Assembly (NCBI GenBank): GCA_023437485.1
Contig: JAEZGB010000012.1
Location: 1-12,372 of the forward strand
Direction: 5' to 3'
DNA: 12,372 nucleotides
Source: Bacteroidota bacterium
GTDB lineage: Bacteria; Bacteroidota; Bacteroidia; Flavobacteriales; Flavobacteriaceae
The position numbers and the translations under genes are program-made. Position 1 is the first letter of the stretch. Each line of letters starts with the position of its first letter. The notes beneath the pieces are model-generated. The model did no database searches, was not told where the DNA came from, and saw only the letters and a program-made list of their open reading frames with translations. Positions 1 through 7,254 of this stretch are shown here, in pieces.

Positions 1-739
1 CATACAACTCCGGAATTGATACCTGTGAGCCGACAATTTGACTTTGGGCATCTATCCTCACGAGTGAAGCCCCCTGGCCCGTCGAGGCGCAGAGTACATA
101 AACCGTCCCCTGGTAAAATTCAAGGGAATTCGGCGCAAGGGGCATTTGAACTACGCCCGTTACCAGGTTGCTCTGCGGATCGATCACCGTTACGGCATCG
201 CCACTGCCAAAAGCACCATTGGCAACCCAAATTTTGCCCCCTCCCTCGATGATCCTGTCGGCCGGACGGTTCATTGGGATGGTTGCTTCCAGGGTCAGGT
301 CATCCAAATCAATGACCGCTACGTAATCGTCACTATCGCTAAAAAAGGAGGCCATATTGGTCACATAGGCCTTTGAGCCATGCACCGCACCGTACCGCGG
401 AACGCTCAGCCCGGCTGAAATTGTGGCCAGATACTCAAAAGTATGGCGGTTAACTACGGTAATCTTATTGGAACCGTTTGAAATGATAAATGCCCTTGCC
501 CCGTCAAAAAAAATGGATTGTGCATATTGGCCTATATCCTGCTGCGGGCCGTTAACTGAACCAAAGATGTCCTGCCGTACCAATCCCAAATCATTGCTGA
601 TAAAAGTTACCGTCCCGGCGCCGCCTTCGTTCAGGACCAGCACTCCATTATCATAGCTTCCCAGCGGAGCCTCGGCCCCATCATCAGTATTGCACGAAAG
701 CAAAAGCAGCGCCGCGGCACCGAAAATCAATTTTTTCAT
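1..739 (-). CDS. btuG: BtuG-like surface beta-propeller lipoprotein (YncE/DUF5074 type), 3' end cut by window edge
   Basis: About 246 codons are open from the ATG at 739-737 to the left edge with no stop. The product starts MKKLIFGAAALLLLSC, a lipoprotein signal with Cys16 as lipid anchor. It continues NTDDGAEAP, so acidic residues follow the Cys as in Bacteroidetes signals for surface display. Next come repeated YncE-like blade segments: GVLVLNEGG (about 30-38), KITVVNRHTFEYLATI (about 91-106), YVAVIDLDDLTLEATIP and AVTVIDPQSNLVTGVV. The start overlaps the stop of the upstream receptor gene (TGATG), so translation is probably coupled and both genes share the riboswitch leader. Known: BtuG in Bacteroides is a seven-bladed surface propeller that binds cobamides and partners with BtuB. 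Inferred: this protein does the same. The propeller family is clear; ligand assignment rests on the riboswitch and receptor. Confidence 0.8.
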   Translation of the reverse strand, partial: MKKLIFGAAALLLLSCNTDDGAEAPLGSYDNGVLVLNEGGAGTVTFISNDLGLVRQDIFGSVNGPQQDIGQYAQSIFFDGARAFIISNGSNKITVVNRHTFEYLATISAGLSVPRYGAVHGSKAYVTNMASFFSDSDDYVAVIDLDDLTLEATIPMNRPADRIIEGGGKIWVANGAFGSGDAVTVIDPQSNLVTGVVQMPLAPNSLEFYQGTVYVLCASTGQGASLVRIDAQSQIVGSQVSIPELY

Positions 740-2547
740 CATTGTGTTTTAAAGGTTAACTGGATCAGATAATTGCGGCCGGGAAAGTATCTCCGTTCCA
801 CCACCTGGTATTTTTTGTCAAACAGGTTCCGCACCAGCAGGGCGGCAGTCCATTTTTTAATGCGGTAACCAAAGCGGCAATCCACGGTGGAATAGCCCGG
901 CAAGGCATATCGGGGGTTATTGTCAGTCCGGGTATGGACCAGTCCCGTGAACGCCGATTGTATATCGGCCACAAAACCTCGGTGTTGCCAATCCAAAGAC
1001 ACGGCGCCTTTGTGAAGCGGTACGTAAATCAATTGCCTGTCATCGTCATTTTCTGAAACCGTGTAGGAATAATGGCCATTTATCAAAACCCGATGCCTGC
1101 CAATCGATTTTTTAAACGTCCCGACGAATTCTGCCCCGAAAATCATGACCCGGTGCTCATTCAGCGGGTCCCATTGAACCGGGCCATTGGGAATCCATCG
1201 GATCATATCGGTGATCCGATTGCCGAACAAGGTGGCCTGAAACTGCAAATCCCTGAAATAATATTCGTAGCCCAGTTCAACCTGATGCGAAATCTCGGGT
1301 TTCAGTTCAGCATTCCCGGCCAGGCCCCAATACAAATCGTTGAAAGTGGGCGCGCGGAAACTTTTTGCCAAACCACCCTTGATTGCGTGTGCGCCTGAAA
1401 CTGCAAACTTCCCGGACAATGAAAACAGAAAGGGGCTTTGATAGTCGCTGGCCGATTCCTGCCTTACTGATATGCCGTACGTGAACTTTTCAGAGACGGT
1501 ATGCCGCATTACAATTGAGGTTGCAAGTACATTGCGGCTCGGGTTGCCTACATCAGAACCATCGGCACTGATCATCGTGTTTTCAAGCATCGGATGTAGG
1601 GATATGGCGTCGCTGATCGCCATCGCTCCCTCAAACCTACCGATCCAGGAGTTCGTCTGCCCAAATGCCCGGCCTCCCAATTCGGGGTTTTCCAAAAAAT
1701 CGTATTGCTCATGCAAATGCGCCAACTTGACAGACGGATGAAACCAGCCAGTCTTAGTACGCCATTCCACCATGTTCCTAAACGCCTGATCCTTATAACG
1801 GGACCTTGGATCAGTGGGAAACAACAATGCGAAATGCCTGTCGGCCACATTGGAATAACCATAATAGGTGAACGTGTGCCGGCCGGATTTGAATGATGCG
1901 GCGGCGCTGGCCGAGGTGACGTGTACCTGGCCGTTTTCATTTTTGCGTCCCGATGGAAGCGGGTAATCATTTCGTGAAGCAAAATTTGAAACTGATGCAG
2001 AGTAGGCAACATGATTGGATGAGCCGGTTACCCGGGCGTGGAATTCTGATGTGTCAAATGAACCAAAGCCCGCATGAACCATGGCTTTCAGGGGAATGCC
2101 ATAACCGGGCGTATTCTCCAAATGCACCGTTCCGCCAATTGCGCTGCTGCCGTGAGTAGTCCCCAGCGCGCCTCCCCGCACAGTGATCCGGTCAAAATCC
2201 CTGGCGCCTGCCGCATTAAAATCCGTCAGGCCGTTGAGCTGGGAATTGACGTTGATTCCGTTCCATACCACGGCGGTCTGTTGGGCGGTGGTACCTCGGA
2301 AAGAGGGGGATGACACCATTCCAAAACCGTTCTCCTTAAAATAAATCGGGGAGTTTTTCAAGATTTGTGTGAGCGATTGACCATCGCGCGCTATCACCGA
2401 ATCGGGAATTGCAATTGAAGCCGATGACTCAAGCATCATCCGAAGGGCGCGGTCGGCGATTATAATTTCGTCCAATGCCACGGCCGGCTGCTGCGCGTGC
2501 GCGCACAACGAAAACAGGAGTAAAAAACTGAATCGTCTTGTCATCAT
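739..2547 (-). CDS. btuB: BtuB-type TonB-dependent outer-membrane cobalamin receptor
   Basis: The product has 602 residues, the size of BtuB-class receptors. A signal peptide (about 1-18, ending CAHA) is followed by a possible TonB box, DEIIIADR (26-33). The plug domain spans about 45-150 with SPSFRGTTAQQTAVVWNGI (80-98) and a DFDRITVRGGALGTTHGSSA segment. The rest is an aromatic-rich 22-strand barrel ending in the typical VRNLFDKKYQVVERRYFPGR region. There is no N-terminal carboxypeptidase-like extension as in SusC proteins. Two adjacent ATGs (2547, 2544) could serve as start; AAAGG lies just upstream. The gene is preceded by a cobalamin riboswitch and followed with a one-base overlap by a BtuG-like gene, which fixes the likely substrate as cobalamin or related corrinoids. 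From sequence alone the receptor could be for another chelate; context makes B12 much the best reading. Confidence 0.92.
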   Translation of the reverse strand: MMTRRFSFLLLFSLCAHAQQPAVALDEIIIADRALRMMLESSASIAIPDSVIARDGQSLTQILKNSPIYFKENGFGMVSSPSFRGTTAQQTAVVWNGINVNSQLNGLTDFNAAGARDFDRITVRGGALGTTHGSSAIGGTVHLENTPGYGIPLKAMVHAGFGSFDTSEFHARVTGSSNHVAYSASVSNFASRNDYPLPSGRKNENGQVHVTSASAAASFKSGRHTFTYYGYSNVADRHFALLFPTDPRSRYKDQAFRNMVEWRTKTGWFHPSVKLAHLHEQYDFLENPELGGRAFGQTNSWIGRFEGAMAISDAISLHPMLENTMISADGSDVGNPSRNVLATSIVMRHTVSEKFTYGISVRQESASDYQSPFLFSLSGKFAVSGAHAIKGGLAKSFRAPTFNDLYWGLAGNAELKPEISHQVELGYEYYFRDLQFQATLFGNRITDMIRWIPNGPVQWDPLNEHRVMIFGAEFVGTFKKSIGRHRVLINGHYSYTVSENDDDRQLIYVPLHKGAVSLDWQHRGFVADIQSAFTGLVHTRTDNNPRYALPGYSTVDCRFGYRIKKWTAALLVRNLFDKKYQVVERRYFPGRNYLIQLTFKTQ

Positions 2548-2552
2548 TACCG

Positions 2553-2570
2553 GCCTTTGTTCCCGAAGGC
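2553..2570 (-). promoter_or_regulatory. Hairpin over the btuB ribosome-binding region (possible expression platform)
   Basis: On the minus strand GCCTT (2570-2566) and AAGGC (2557-2553) can pair around an 8-base loop. The 3' arm contains the AAAGG just upstream of the btuB ATG at 2547. The same 3' arm could also pair with GCCTTGT at the 3' end of the riboswitch (2594-2588). The pairing is visible; a role in switching is inferred. Confidence 0.4.
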
Positions 2571-2587
2571 AGCGTTAAATTGAATGG

Positions 2588-2748
2588 ACAAGGCAGGTCT
2601 CCTGGCTCGCGTCCCGTCAAAATTCCTTCCCGTTTTACCAGTGGATTGCAGTTTTTGACAGTCTTATAGCTTACAGTTGCGGGTACAGCCCGGGATTTTA
2701 ACCCGGTTCCCTTTTCATGCCGCTTTTACGGCAACCAAATCCGGTGTC
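2588..2748 (-). ncRNA. Cobalamin (adenosylcobalamin-type) riboswitch
   Basis: Read on the minus strand, the leader shows the conserved cobalamin-riboswitch blocks in order: GGTTGCC (about 2737-2731), a GGCA/AAAAGGGAA segment, GGTTAAAATCCCGGGCTG, CCCGCAACTGTAA (2683-2671), CCACTG followed by GGGAAGG, and the B12 box AGCCAGGAGACCTGCC (2607-2592). Short outer arms GACA (2748-2745) and TGTC (2590-2587) could form P1. It ends about 40 bases before the btuB start. It should repress btuB and btuG when cobalamin is plentiful. No poly-U terminator lies between it and btuB, so control of translation is more likely than termination (inference). Confidence 0.96.
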
Positions 2749-2755
2749 AAATATA
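2748..2755 (-). promoter_or_regulatory. Promoter -7 element for the riboswitch-btuB-btuG transcript
   Basis: TATATTTG on the minus strand is a perfect match to the Bacteroidetes -7 consensus TAnnTTTG. It would start transcription about 4 bases later, right at the 5' edge of the riboswitch. No TTG -33 box is visible at the usual distance. Confidence 0.65.
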
Positions 2756-2785
2756 GCACATAATGATTACCCCCGATGCTTTTTA

Positions 2786-2793
2786 TACATTTG
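2786..2793 (+). promoter_or_regulatory. Promoter -7 element for the btuFCD operon
   Basis: TACATTTG matches TAnnTTTG perfectly and ends 13 bases before the btuF ATG at 2807, leaving a leader of about 9 bases. It faces away from the riboswitch promoter, with 30 bases between the two -7 elements. No clear TTG -33 box is seen. Confidence 0.6.
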
Positions 2794-2806
2794 CCGAAAA
2801 TATTTC

Positions 2807-3934
2807 ATGCGCCTCACCCATTCCATCCTTGCCTTTCTATTTGTTTTTGTGGCAGCCTCATGCGCCCGAAAAAAGCAGGAAACAAGCCCGGCATCCATGG
2901 AAGTAAACACCGTGCGGCATGCCAAAGGGCTCAGGATTGAACCGCGCGATGGCTACTCATTGGTCACCGTCAGCAATCCATGGCCGGGCGCCGCAAAGGA
3001 ATTCCATTATATACTCAAAAAAGCCGGTGCCAAATTACCGGCCCAACTCCCCTATCCGGTCATCGAGGTGCCGGTTAAGCGAATCGTCGTGACATCGACC
3101 ACGCATATTCCGTCGCTGGAAATGCTGGGGGTCGAAAACACTTTAGTGGGCTTTCCGAACCTGAATTACATTTCATCTGAAAAGGTTCGGGCAAAGGCCG
3201 ATGGAGGCAAAATCCGGGAACTTGGCGCGAACCAATCGCTCAATACCGAGGTGGCCATAGACCTCCAGCCTGACGTGATCGTGGCCTTTGGCATCGAGAA
3301 TGACAATCCCGGGCTTCGGCAGTTGGAAAAAAGCGGGCTCAAGGTTATTCTCAACGGCGATTGGAATGAGCAATCCCCCTTGGGTAAAGCCGAATGGATC
3401 AAATTCTTTGGTGCTTTGTTCGGACTTGAATCCAAAGCCGATTCACTTTTTAACGATATTGAGCGGGATTACCACTCCTCCAGGGAACTGGCGCTGACTG
3501 CCAAAACAAAACCTACAGTCCTGATTGGCGGTATGTTCGAATCCCGCTGGAACGTCCCGCGCGGCGAATCGTGGGGCGCACTTTTCATCCGGGATGCGCA
3601 GGGCGAATATTTTTGGAAAGATACCCAGGGTACTGGAAGTTTGTCGCTTCCGCTGGAAACTGTAATGGAAAAAGCCGCCGACGCGCAGGTGTGGATTGGG
3701 CCGGGACAATTTGGAACACGGCAGGAAATGATTCAATCCAACCCACACTACCGCGAGTTCAGTGCGCTTGGCAAGGGCAATGTTTATATGTTCCGAAAAG
3801 GACCCGGCGGTGGGGTGATTTATTATGAACTTGCCCCCAACAGGCCTGACCTGGTATTGCGCGATGTAATCAAGATGCTCCATCCCGATCTGCTTCCGGG
3901 GCACGAACTTTACTTTTTTGAAAAGATAAGGTGA
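2807..3934 (+). CDS. btuF: Cobalamin ABC transporter substrate-binding lipoprotein (BtuF-like)
   Basis: The product has 375 residues and begins MRLTHSILAF with the lipobox AASC (Cys19). The residues after Cys (ARKKQ) are basic, unlike the acidic surface-export pattern of the neighbouring BtuG-like protein, which fits a periplasm-facing anchor. A helical-backbone binding-protein fold (Peripla_BP_2, TroA/BtuF type) is shown by VKRIVVTSTTHIPSLEMLG, then AIDLQPDVIVAFG and LEKSGLKVILNGDWNE, with a second lobe around PTVLIGGMFESRWNVP. The frame stays open back to an ATG at 2717, but that would place the start inside the riboswitch; 2807 gives a proper lipoprotein signal just after a promoter. The stop overlaps the btuC start (GTGA). 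Siderophore or heme binding proteins share this fold; the riboswitch-linked context points to cobalamin. Confidence 0.87.
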   Translation: MRLTHSILAFLFVFVAASCARKKQETSPASMEVNTVRHAKGLRIEPRDGYSLVTVSNPWPGAAKEFHYILKKAGAKLPAQLPYPVIEVPVKRIVVTSTTHIPSLEMLGVENTLVGFPNLNYISSEKVRAKADGGKIRELGANQSLNTEVAIDLQPDVIVAFGIENDNPGLRQLEKSGLKVILNGDWNEQSPLGKAEWIKFFGALFGLESKADSLFNDIERDYHSSRELALTAKTKPTVLIGGMFESRWNVPRGESWGALFIRDAQGEYFWKDTQGTGSLSLPLETVMEKAADAQVWIGPGQFGTRQEMIQSNPHYREFSALGKGNVYMFRKGPGGGVIYYELAPNRPDLVLRDVIKMLHPDLLPGHELYFFEKIR

Positions 3935-4953
3935 GGCCGGTTTCCAGAAATATCGCCTTCCTGTCGTTGATAATTGCGGCCGCAGCGGCCTTCATTGCAA
4001 ACATTTCGCTGGGGCCGGTGCAAATTCCGGCTTGGGACGTATTTTCCGTATTTACCGGTGGTGATGCGTCCAAACCATCGTGGACTTACATCATCCAGAA
4101 TTATCGTATTCCCAAGGCAATCGCGGCGTTGCTTGCGGGTGCCGGTCTGTCGATTAGCGGTTTGCTCATGCAGACGCTCTTTCGGAATCCGTTGGCCGGG
4201 CCGTATGTTTTGGGCCTGAGCTCCGGATCAAGCCTGGGTGTGGCTTTTTCCATCATGGGGGCGGGACTGCTGCCTTCGGCACTTTCAAGTGTACTCACAG
4301 CGCCCGGCGGGATAATTTTAGCTTCCTGTTTGGGCAGTTTGATGGTCCTGCTGGCCGTGATGGCTGTCTCGGCCAGGATGCGCGAAACGATGTCAATCCT
4401 GATCGTGGGGCTGATGTTTGGCAGCTTTACCGCAGCGATAGTCGGAGTGCTCACCTACTTTGCCCCCGCCGAAGACCTGCAGCGTTTTACCTTTTGGTCG
4501 CTTGGAAACCTGGGCAACCTCGCCTGGGAATCCGTCGCAATCCTTTCGCTGGCGGTCATTGTTGGACTCCTACTCGCGATAAGATGCATTAAACCACTCG
4601 ATTCACTGCTGCTGGGCGAACGTTACGCTGCCAGCATTGGCATGGACATTCGGCTGGCAAGATGGGCCATTATATTGTCAACCAGCATTTTAGCCGGGAG
4701 CATAACTGCCTTTGTGGGCCCGATTGCCTTTATTGGCCTGGCAGTTCCCCATATGGCCCGGCTTTTATTTGGGACAGCTTCACACAGGGTTCTTTTTCCG
4801 GCGACGGTCTTACTTGGGGCCATCGTCCTGCTTTTTTGCGATACCATGACCCAGTTCCCGGGAACCGATATCCTTCTGCCAATAAATGCCATCACTTCCC
4901 TCATCGGAGCACCCATCGTAATTTGGCTGCTCGTAAAAAAGCCGCAAACATGA
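3931..4953 (+). CDS. btuC: Cobalamin ABC transporter permease (FecCD/BtuC family)
   Basis: A polytopic inner-membrane protein of 340 residues, the usual FecCD size with about 10 helices. Diagnostic segments are AGLSISGLLMQTLFRNPLAG (71-90) followed by PYVLGLSSGSSLGVA (91-105), RETMSILIVGLMFGS (151-165), LLGERYAASIGMD (227-239), and the loop that contacts the ATPase, GPIAFIGLAVPHMARLLFG (263-281). The C-terminus LIGAPIVIWLLVKK is typical. The start is GTG at 3931, overlapping the btuF stop by four bases; the stop overlaps the btuD ATG by four bases. This spacing implies translational coupling and roughly equal expression. As a homodimer it would move cobalamin from BtuF to the cytoplasm. The family also includes siderophore and heme permeases, so substrate is assigned from context. 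Confidence 0.9.
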   Translation: MRPVSRNIAFLSLIIAAAAAFIANISLGPVQIPAWDVFSVFTGGDASKPSWTYIIQNYRIPKAIAALLAGAGLSISGLLMQTLFRNPLAGPYVLGLSSGSSLGVAFSIMGAGLLPSALSSVLTAPGGIILASCLGSLMVLLAVMAVSARMRETMSILIVGLMFGSFTAAIVGVLTYFAPAEDLQRFTFWSLGNLGNLAWESVAILSLAVIVGLLLAIRCIKPLDSLLLGERYAASIGMDIRLARWAIILSTSILAGSITAFVGPIAFIGLAVPHMARLLFGTASHRVLFPATVLLGAIVLLFCDTMTQFPGTDILLPINAITSLIGAPIVIWLLVKKPQT

Positions 4954-5717
4954 AGCCCATCATCAAAACTTCGGCACTTTCCATTGGCTACGCAGAAAAA
5001 ACCATCGCCTCGGGAATAAATCTTGAACTTTTACCCGGTGCGCTGATTTCAGTAGTTGGGGCCAATGGATCCGGAAAAAGCACATTGCTCCGGACCCTTT
5101 GCGGGTTGCAGCCCAGGATCGGTGGCAGCCTGATGCTGGAAGATCGCGATCTTTTGCACTACACCGCGCTTGAACGCGCGCGGAAAATTTCGCTGGTCCT
5201 TACTGAAAAACCCGCTTCGGGAGCCTTATCGGTCAGGGAACTCGTGGCGCTGGGCCGCCAACCTTATACTGACTGGATCGGGACAATGTCTGCTGACGAT
5301 CTAAAGGCAGTTGACCGTGCGCTCAACATGACCGCAATCGGGCATCTGCAACACAAAAAGGTGGGTGAACTTAGCGACGGTCAGCTCCAGAAGGCAATGA
5401 TCGCGCGTGCGCTGGCTCAGGATACTGAAATCATCATTCTTGACGAGCCATCGACACACCTGGACCTCATACACAAACTTTCCTTGTTCAGGATGTTGAA
5501 GCAAATGGCGCAATTGGGAAAATGCATCGTTTTTAGCACGCATGATATTGAAGCTGCGATTTCCATCAGTGACGCAATGATCTTAATTGCCGGAAGAAAG
5601 GTTCATTTTGGCTCCCCTGCTGATTTGATCGATTCGGGAATCTTTGAAACCCTCTTCCCCACTGACGAAGTTTCCTTTGACCGCGAGTCCGTTAAGTTTA
5701 TACTTAAGGGATTGTAA
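4950..5717 (+). CDS. btuD: Cobalamin ABC transporter ATPase (BtuD/FecE family)
   Basis: A 255-residue ATP-binding subunit with Walker A GANGSGKST (37-45), signature LSDGQ (141-145), Walker B IIILDEPSTHLDL (161-173) and the switch His in FSTHD (His198). The start is the ATG at 4950, inside the btuC stop (ATGA); an in-frame upstream extension from 4662 only overlaps btuC in another frame. The place where FecE-like homologs carry the Q-loop glutamine reads LVLTEK (83-88), so a Glu or Thr seems to stand there. It powers import through BtuC. The stop at 5715-5717 directly adjoins the -33 box of the next gene's promoter, so the operon probably ends here, although no hairpin terminator is visible. 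Confidence 0.92.
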   Translation: MKPIIKTSALSIGYAEKTIASGINLELLPGALISVVGANGSGKSTLLRTLCGLQPRIGGSLMLEDRDLLHYTALERARKISLVLTEKPASGALSVRELVALGRQPYTDWIGTMSADDLKAVDRALNMTAIGHLQHKKVGELSDGQLQKAMIARALAQDTEIIILDEPSTHLDLIHKLSLFRMLKQMAQLGKCIVFSTHDIEAAISISDAMILIAGRKVHFGSPADLIDSGIFETLFPTDEVSFDRESVKFILKGL

Positions 5718-5741
5718 CCCGGGCGGCCTTTGTTATATTTG
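5712..5741 (+). promoter_or_regulatory. Bacteroidetes promoter (TTG-N19-TATATTTG) abutting the next ATG
   Basis: TTG at 5712-5714, 19 bases, then TATATTTG at 5734-5741: both boxes and the spacing fit the Bacteroidetes vegetative consensus. The ATG follows four bases after the final G, so the transcript may begin at or next to the start codon. The -33 box overlaps the last codon of btuD and touches its stop. Confidence 0.75.
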
Positions 5742-5745
5742 TGAT

Positions 5746-6246
5746 ATGAAGTTTTTTGCAGCGTTTTTAATAAGTTGTTTATTCTCACTGGCAAATGCAC
5801 AGCCTGTACTGGAATTGACCCCGGAAGGTTTTGCGGCGGTTGCGCTAAAGAGGCCGCCGGTCCCCGATGAAAGGCTTCTGGAATTGGCGCAGTCCTGGCC
5901 CGCATTTTATTACAAAGGACGCGAACCGTATGATATTTACGATGTCACGCCCAATTCGCTTAAAATTGACGGGTTTAAGGACAACGCCTTTCATTACCGA
6001 AACCTGGGCGAGGTGTTCCAGTACCGCATCAAATACACCATGGCCATTACTTTTCGGGCCGAAACCGTAGAAGTGCAAATAACCATTAAGGAAACCTACG
6101 CCGACAGAAATATCACTACGCTGACCGTAGCCGATTTTTTTGCGCCCGACGGCAGGCTCAAGGAGGACTACCGCGATGCAAAACCATCGCTTGAACTTAC
6201 GGTGAACAAGCTTGTCAGGTCTTTCAACGGCTTTATAAATCGTTAA
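5746..6246 (+). CDS. Small exported protein, possibly DUF4468-like
   Basis: A 166-residue protein with a signal peptide (MKFFAAFLISCLFSLANA, cleavage near residue 18) and mature start QPVLELTPEGF. The rest is mixed alpha/beta: a helix around DERLLELAQSWPAFYY, then alternating strands such as VFQYRIKYTMAITFRAETVE and VQITIKETYAD. A final helix, LELTVNKLVRSFNGFI, closes the protein. The TPEGF start, the residue spacing and the two-layer pattern resemble the DUF4468 (TBP-like fold) family of exported Bacteroidetes proteins, but the match is from memory and weak. The ATG at 5746 is chosen because a promoter ends four bases before it; an upstream in-frame ATG at 5644 lies inside btuD. Its 3' end overlaps trmL, on the other strand, by 14 bases. 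Function unknown; no evident link to B12. Confidence 0.75.
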   Translation: MKFFAAFLISCLFSLANAQPVLELTPEGFAAVALKRPPVPDERLLELAQSWPAFYYKGREPYDIYDVTPNSLKIDGFKDNAFHYRNLGEVFQYRIKYTMAITFRAETVEVQITIKETYADRNITTLTVADFFAPDGRLKEDYRDAKPSLELTVNKLVRSFNGFINR

Positions 6247-6691
6247 TCCCGATCTGTCTCCTGGCCTCGCCCACGGCGAATGCTACCGAATTCGCGATGT
6301 TATAACTTCGTATTTTTGACGATTTTGGAATCTTCAGGTGATTTGGAAACCGCCCAAGGATTTCATCGCCCAACCCAACGCTTTCCTTGCCAAACACCAG
6401 CCAATCGCCTTCGCGGAATTCCTGCTCAAAATAATAAGAATCGCTTTTGGCGCTGAACAGAAAGATGCGATCCGGATCCCTGACCTGCGCAAACCATTGG
6501 TCAAGATTCTCATATTCGTGCAAATCCAGGTACGGCCAGTAATCAAGCCCGGCACGTTTAACGGCGGTATCGGTAATCTTAAAGCCCAGCGGATGCACCA
6601 GGTGGAGCGAGCACCCCATTCCCACACATAACCTGCCAATATTCCCCGTATTGTTAGGTATTTCCGGTTCGATGAGGACAACATTCAGCAT
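6233..6691 (-). CDS. trmL: tRNA (cytidine/uridine-34 2'-O)-methyltransferase TrmL (SPOUT family)
   Basis: A 152-residue single-domain SPOUT methyltransferase, the normal TrmL length. Motif 1 is IPNNTGNIGR (11-20), motif 2 LVFGKESVGL (98-107) and motif 3 IRSYNIANSVAFAVGEARRQ (127-146), which form the trefoil knot and S-adenosylmethionine site. The start LNVVLIEPEIPNNTGN matches the family closely. Known: TrmL methylates the wobble-base ribose of certain leucine tRNAs. The ATG at 6691 lies inside the end of rluE (7-base overlap), so the two RNA-modification genes are one unit. The stop lies within the 3' end of the convergent gene. Confidence 0.94.
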   Translation of the reverse strand: MLNVVLIEPEIPNNTGNIGRLCVGMGCSLHLVHPLGFKITDTAVKRAGLDYWPYLDLHEYENLDQWFAQVRDPDRIFLFSAKSDSYYFEQEFREGDWLVFGKESVGLGDEILGRFPNHLKIPKSSKIRSYNIANSVAFAVGEARRQIGINDL

Positions 6692-7251
6692 ATTTCAAAT
6701 TTTTGGACTTCCCGAACTTCGCCGGGCAGCAGGTTACCCAATTCAATATTGCCTACGCGGACCCTCACCAACCGCAATGCGGGAAAGCCGACTGCCGCCA
6801 CCATTTTTCTTACCTGCCTGAACTTTCCCTGGGTCAGGGTAACCGATACCCAACTGGTGGGGCCGTGCCGCTGGTCGCGGATCTTTTTTCCGCGTTGTGG
6901 AAGTTCCGGATCTTCAATTAATCTTACCTCGCATGGCCATGTAAGGTATTTCTTGCCTTTGACGCCAATCTGAACACCCCCGGCCAACGCATCGGCGGCA
7001 GCCTGGTCAATGATCCCGTCGACTTGTACAAAATATTCTTTTTCTACCCTTGCCGATCGGACTTCCTCGCTCATCATCCCATCGGTGGTGAGAAGCAAAA
7101 GCCCTTCGGAATCTTCGTCCAGCCTCCCGATGGCCATGGTACCCGGAGGAAAATCATGGAGTTCGCCCAACAATTTTTTGCTGCGCTTAAGCTGGTAGGT
7201 GAATTGGCTCAGGTAGCCGTGGGGCTTAAATAAAAGGAAGTGCCGATGCAT
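6685..7251 (-). CDS. rluE: 23S rRNA pseudouridine synthase, RluE/RsuA family
   Basis: A 188-residue member of the RsuA/RluE pseudouridine synthases, without an S4 domain. MHRHFLLFKPHGYLSQF opens the catalytic domain. GRLDEDSEGLLLLT (42-55) carries the catalytic Asp45. VEKEYFVQV (69-77) and GKFRQVRKMVAAVGFPALRL follow in the expected order. Known: RluE makes pseudouridine in helix 89 of 23S rRNA (E. coli position 2457). The frame is open upstream to an ATG at 7284, but the ATG at 7251 gives the family start and sits three bases after a perfect -7 element, so it is preferred. The gene overlaps trmL by 7 bases. Family is certain; the exact target is inferred from lack of an S4 domain and the KPxGxLSQF start. 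Confidence 0.9.
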   Translation of the reverse strand: MHRHFLLFKPHGYLSQFTYQLKRSKKLLGELHDFPPGTMAIGRLDEDSEGLLLLTTDGMMSEEVRSARVEKEYFVQVDGIIDQAAADALAGGVQIGVKGKKYLTWPCEVRLIEDPELPQRGKKIRDQRHGPTSWVSVTLTQGKFRQVRKMVAAVGFPALRLVRVRVGNIELGNLLPGEVREVQKFEIC

Positions 7252-7254
7252 GTG

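Noticed and set aside
1572..2012. 146-residue minus-strand ORF within the receptor gene
   Set aside because: It is a shadow of btuB in another frame; its residue make-up and position show no independent gene.
2717..2806. In-frame N-terminal extension of the BtuF-like protein from ATG 2717
   Set aside because: It overlaps the riboswitch and both promoter elements, and hides a normal lipoprotein signal that starts at 2807.
3443..3904. 153-residue minus-strand ORF opposite btuF
   Set aside because: Antisense shadow of a well-supported gene, with no family features.
4662..4949. In-frame 96-residue extension of the BtuD-like protein
   Set aside because: It is the out-of-frame reading of btuC; the ATG at 4950 within the btuC stop gives the family start.
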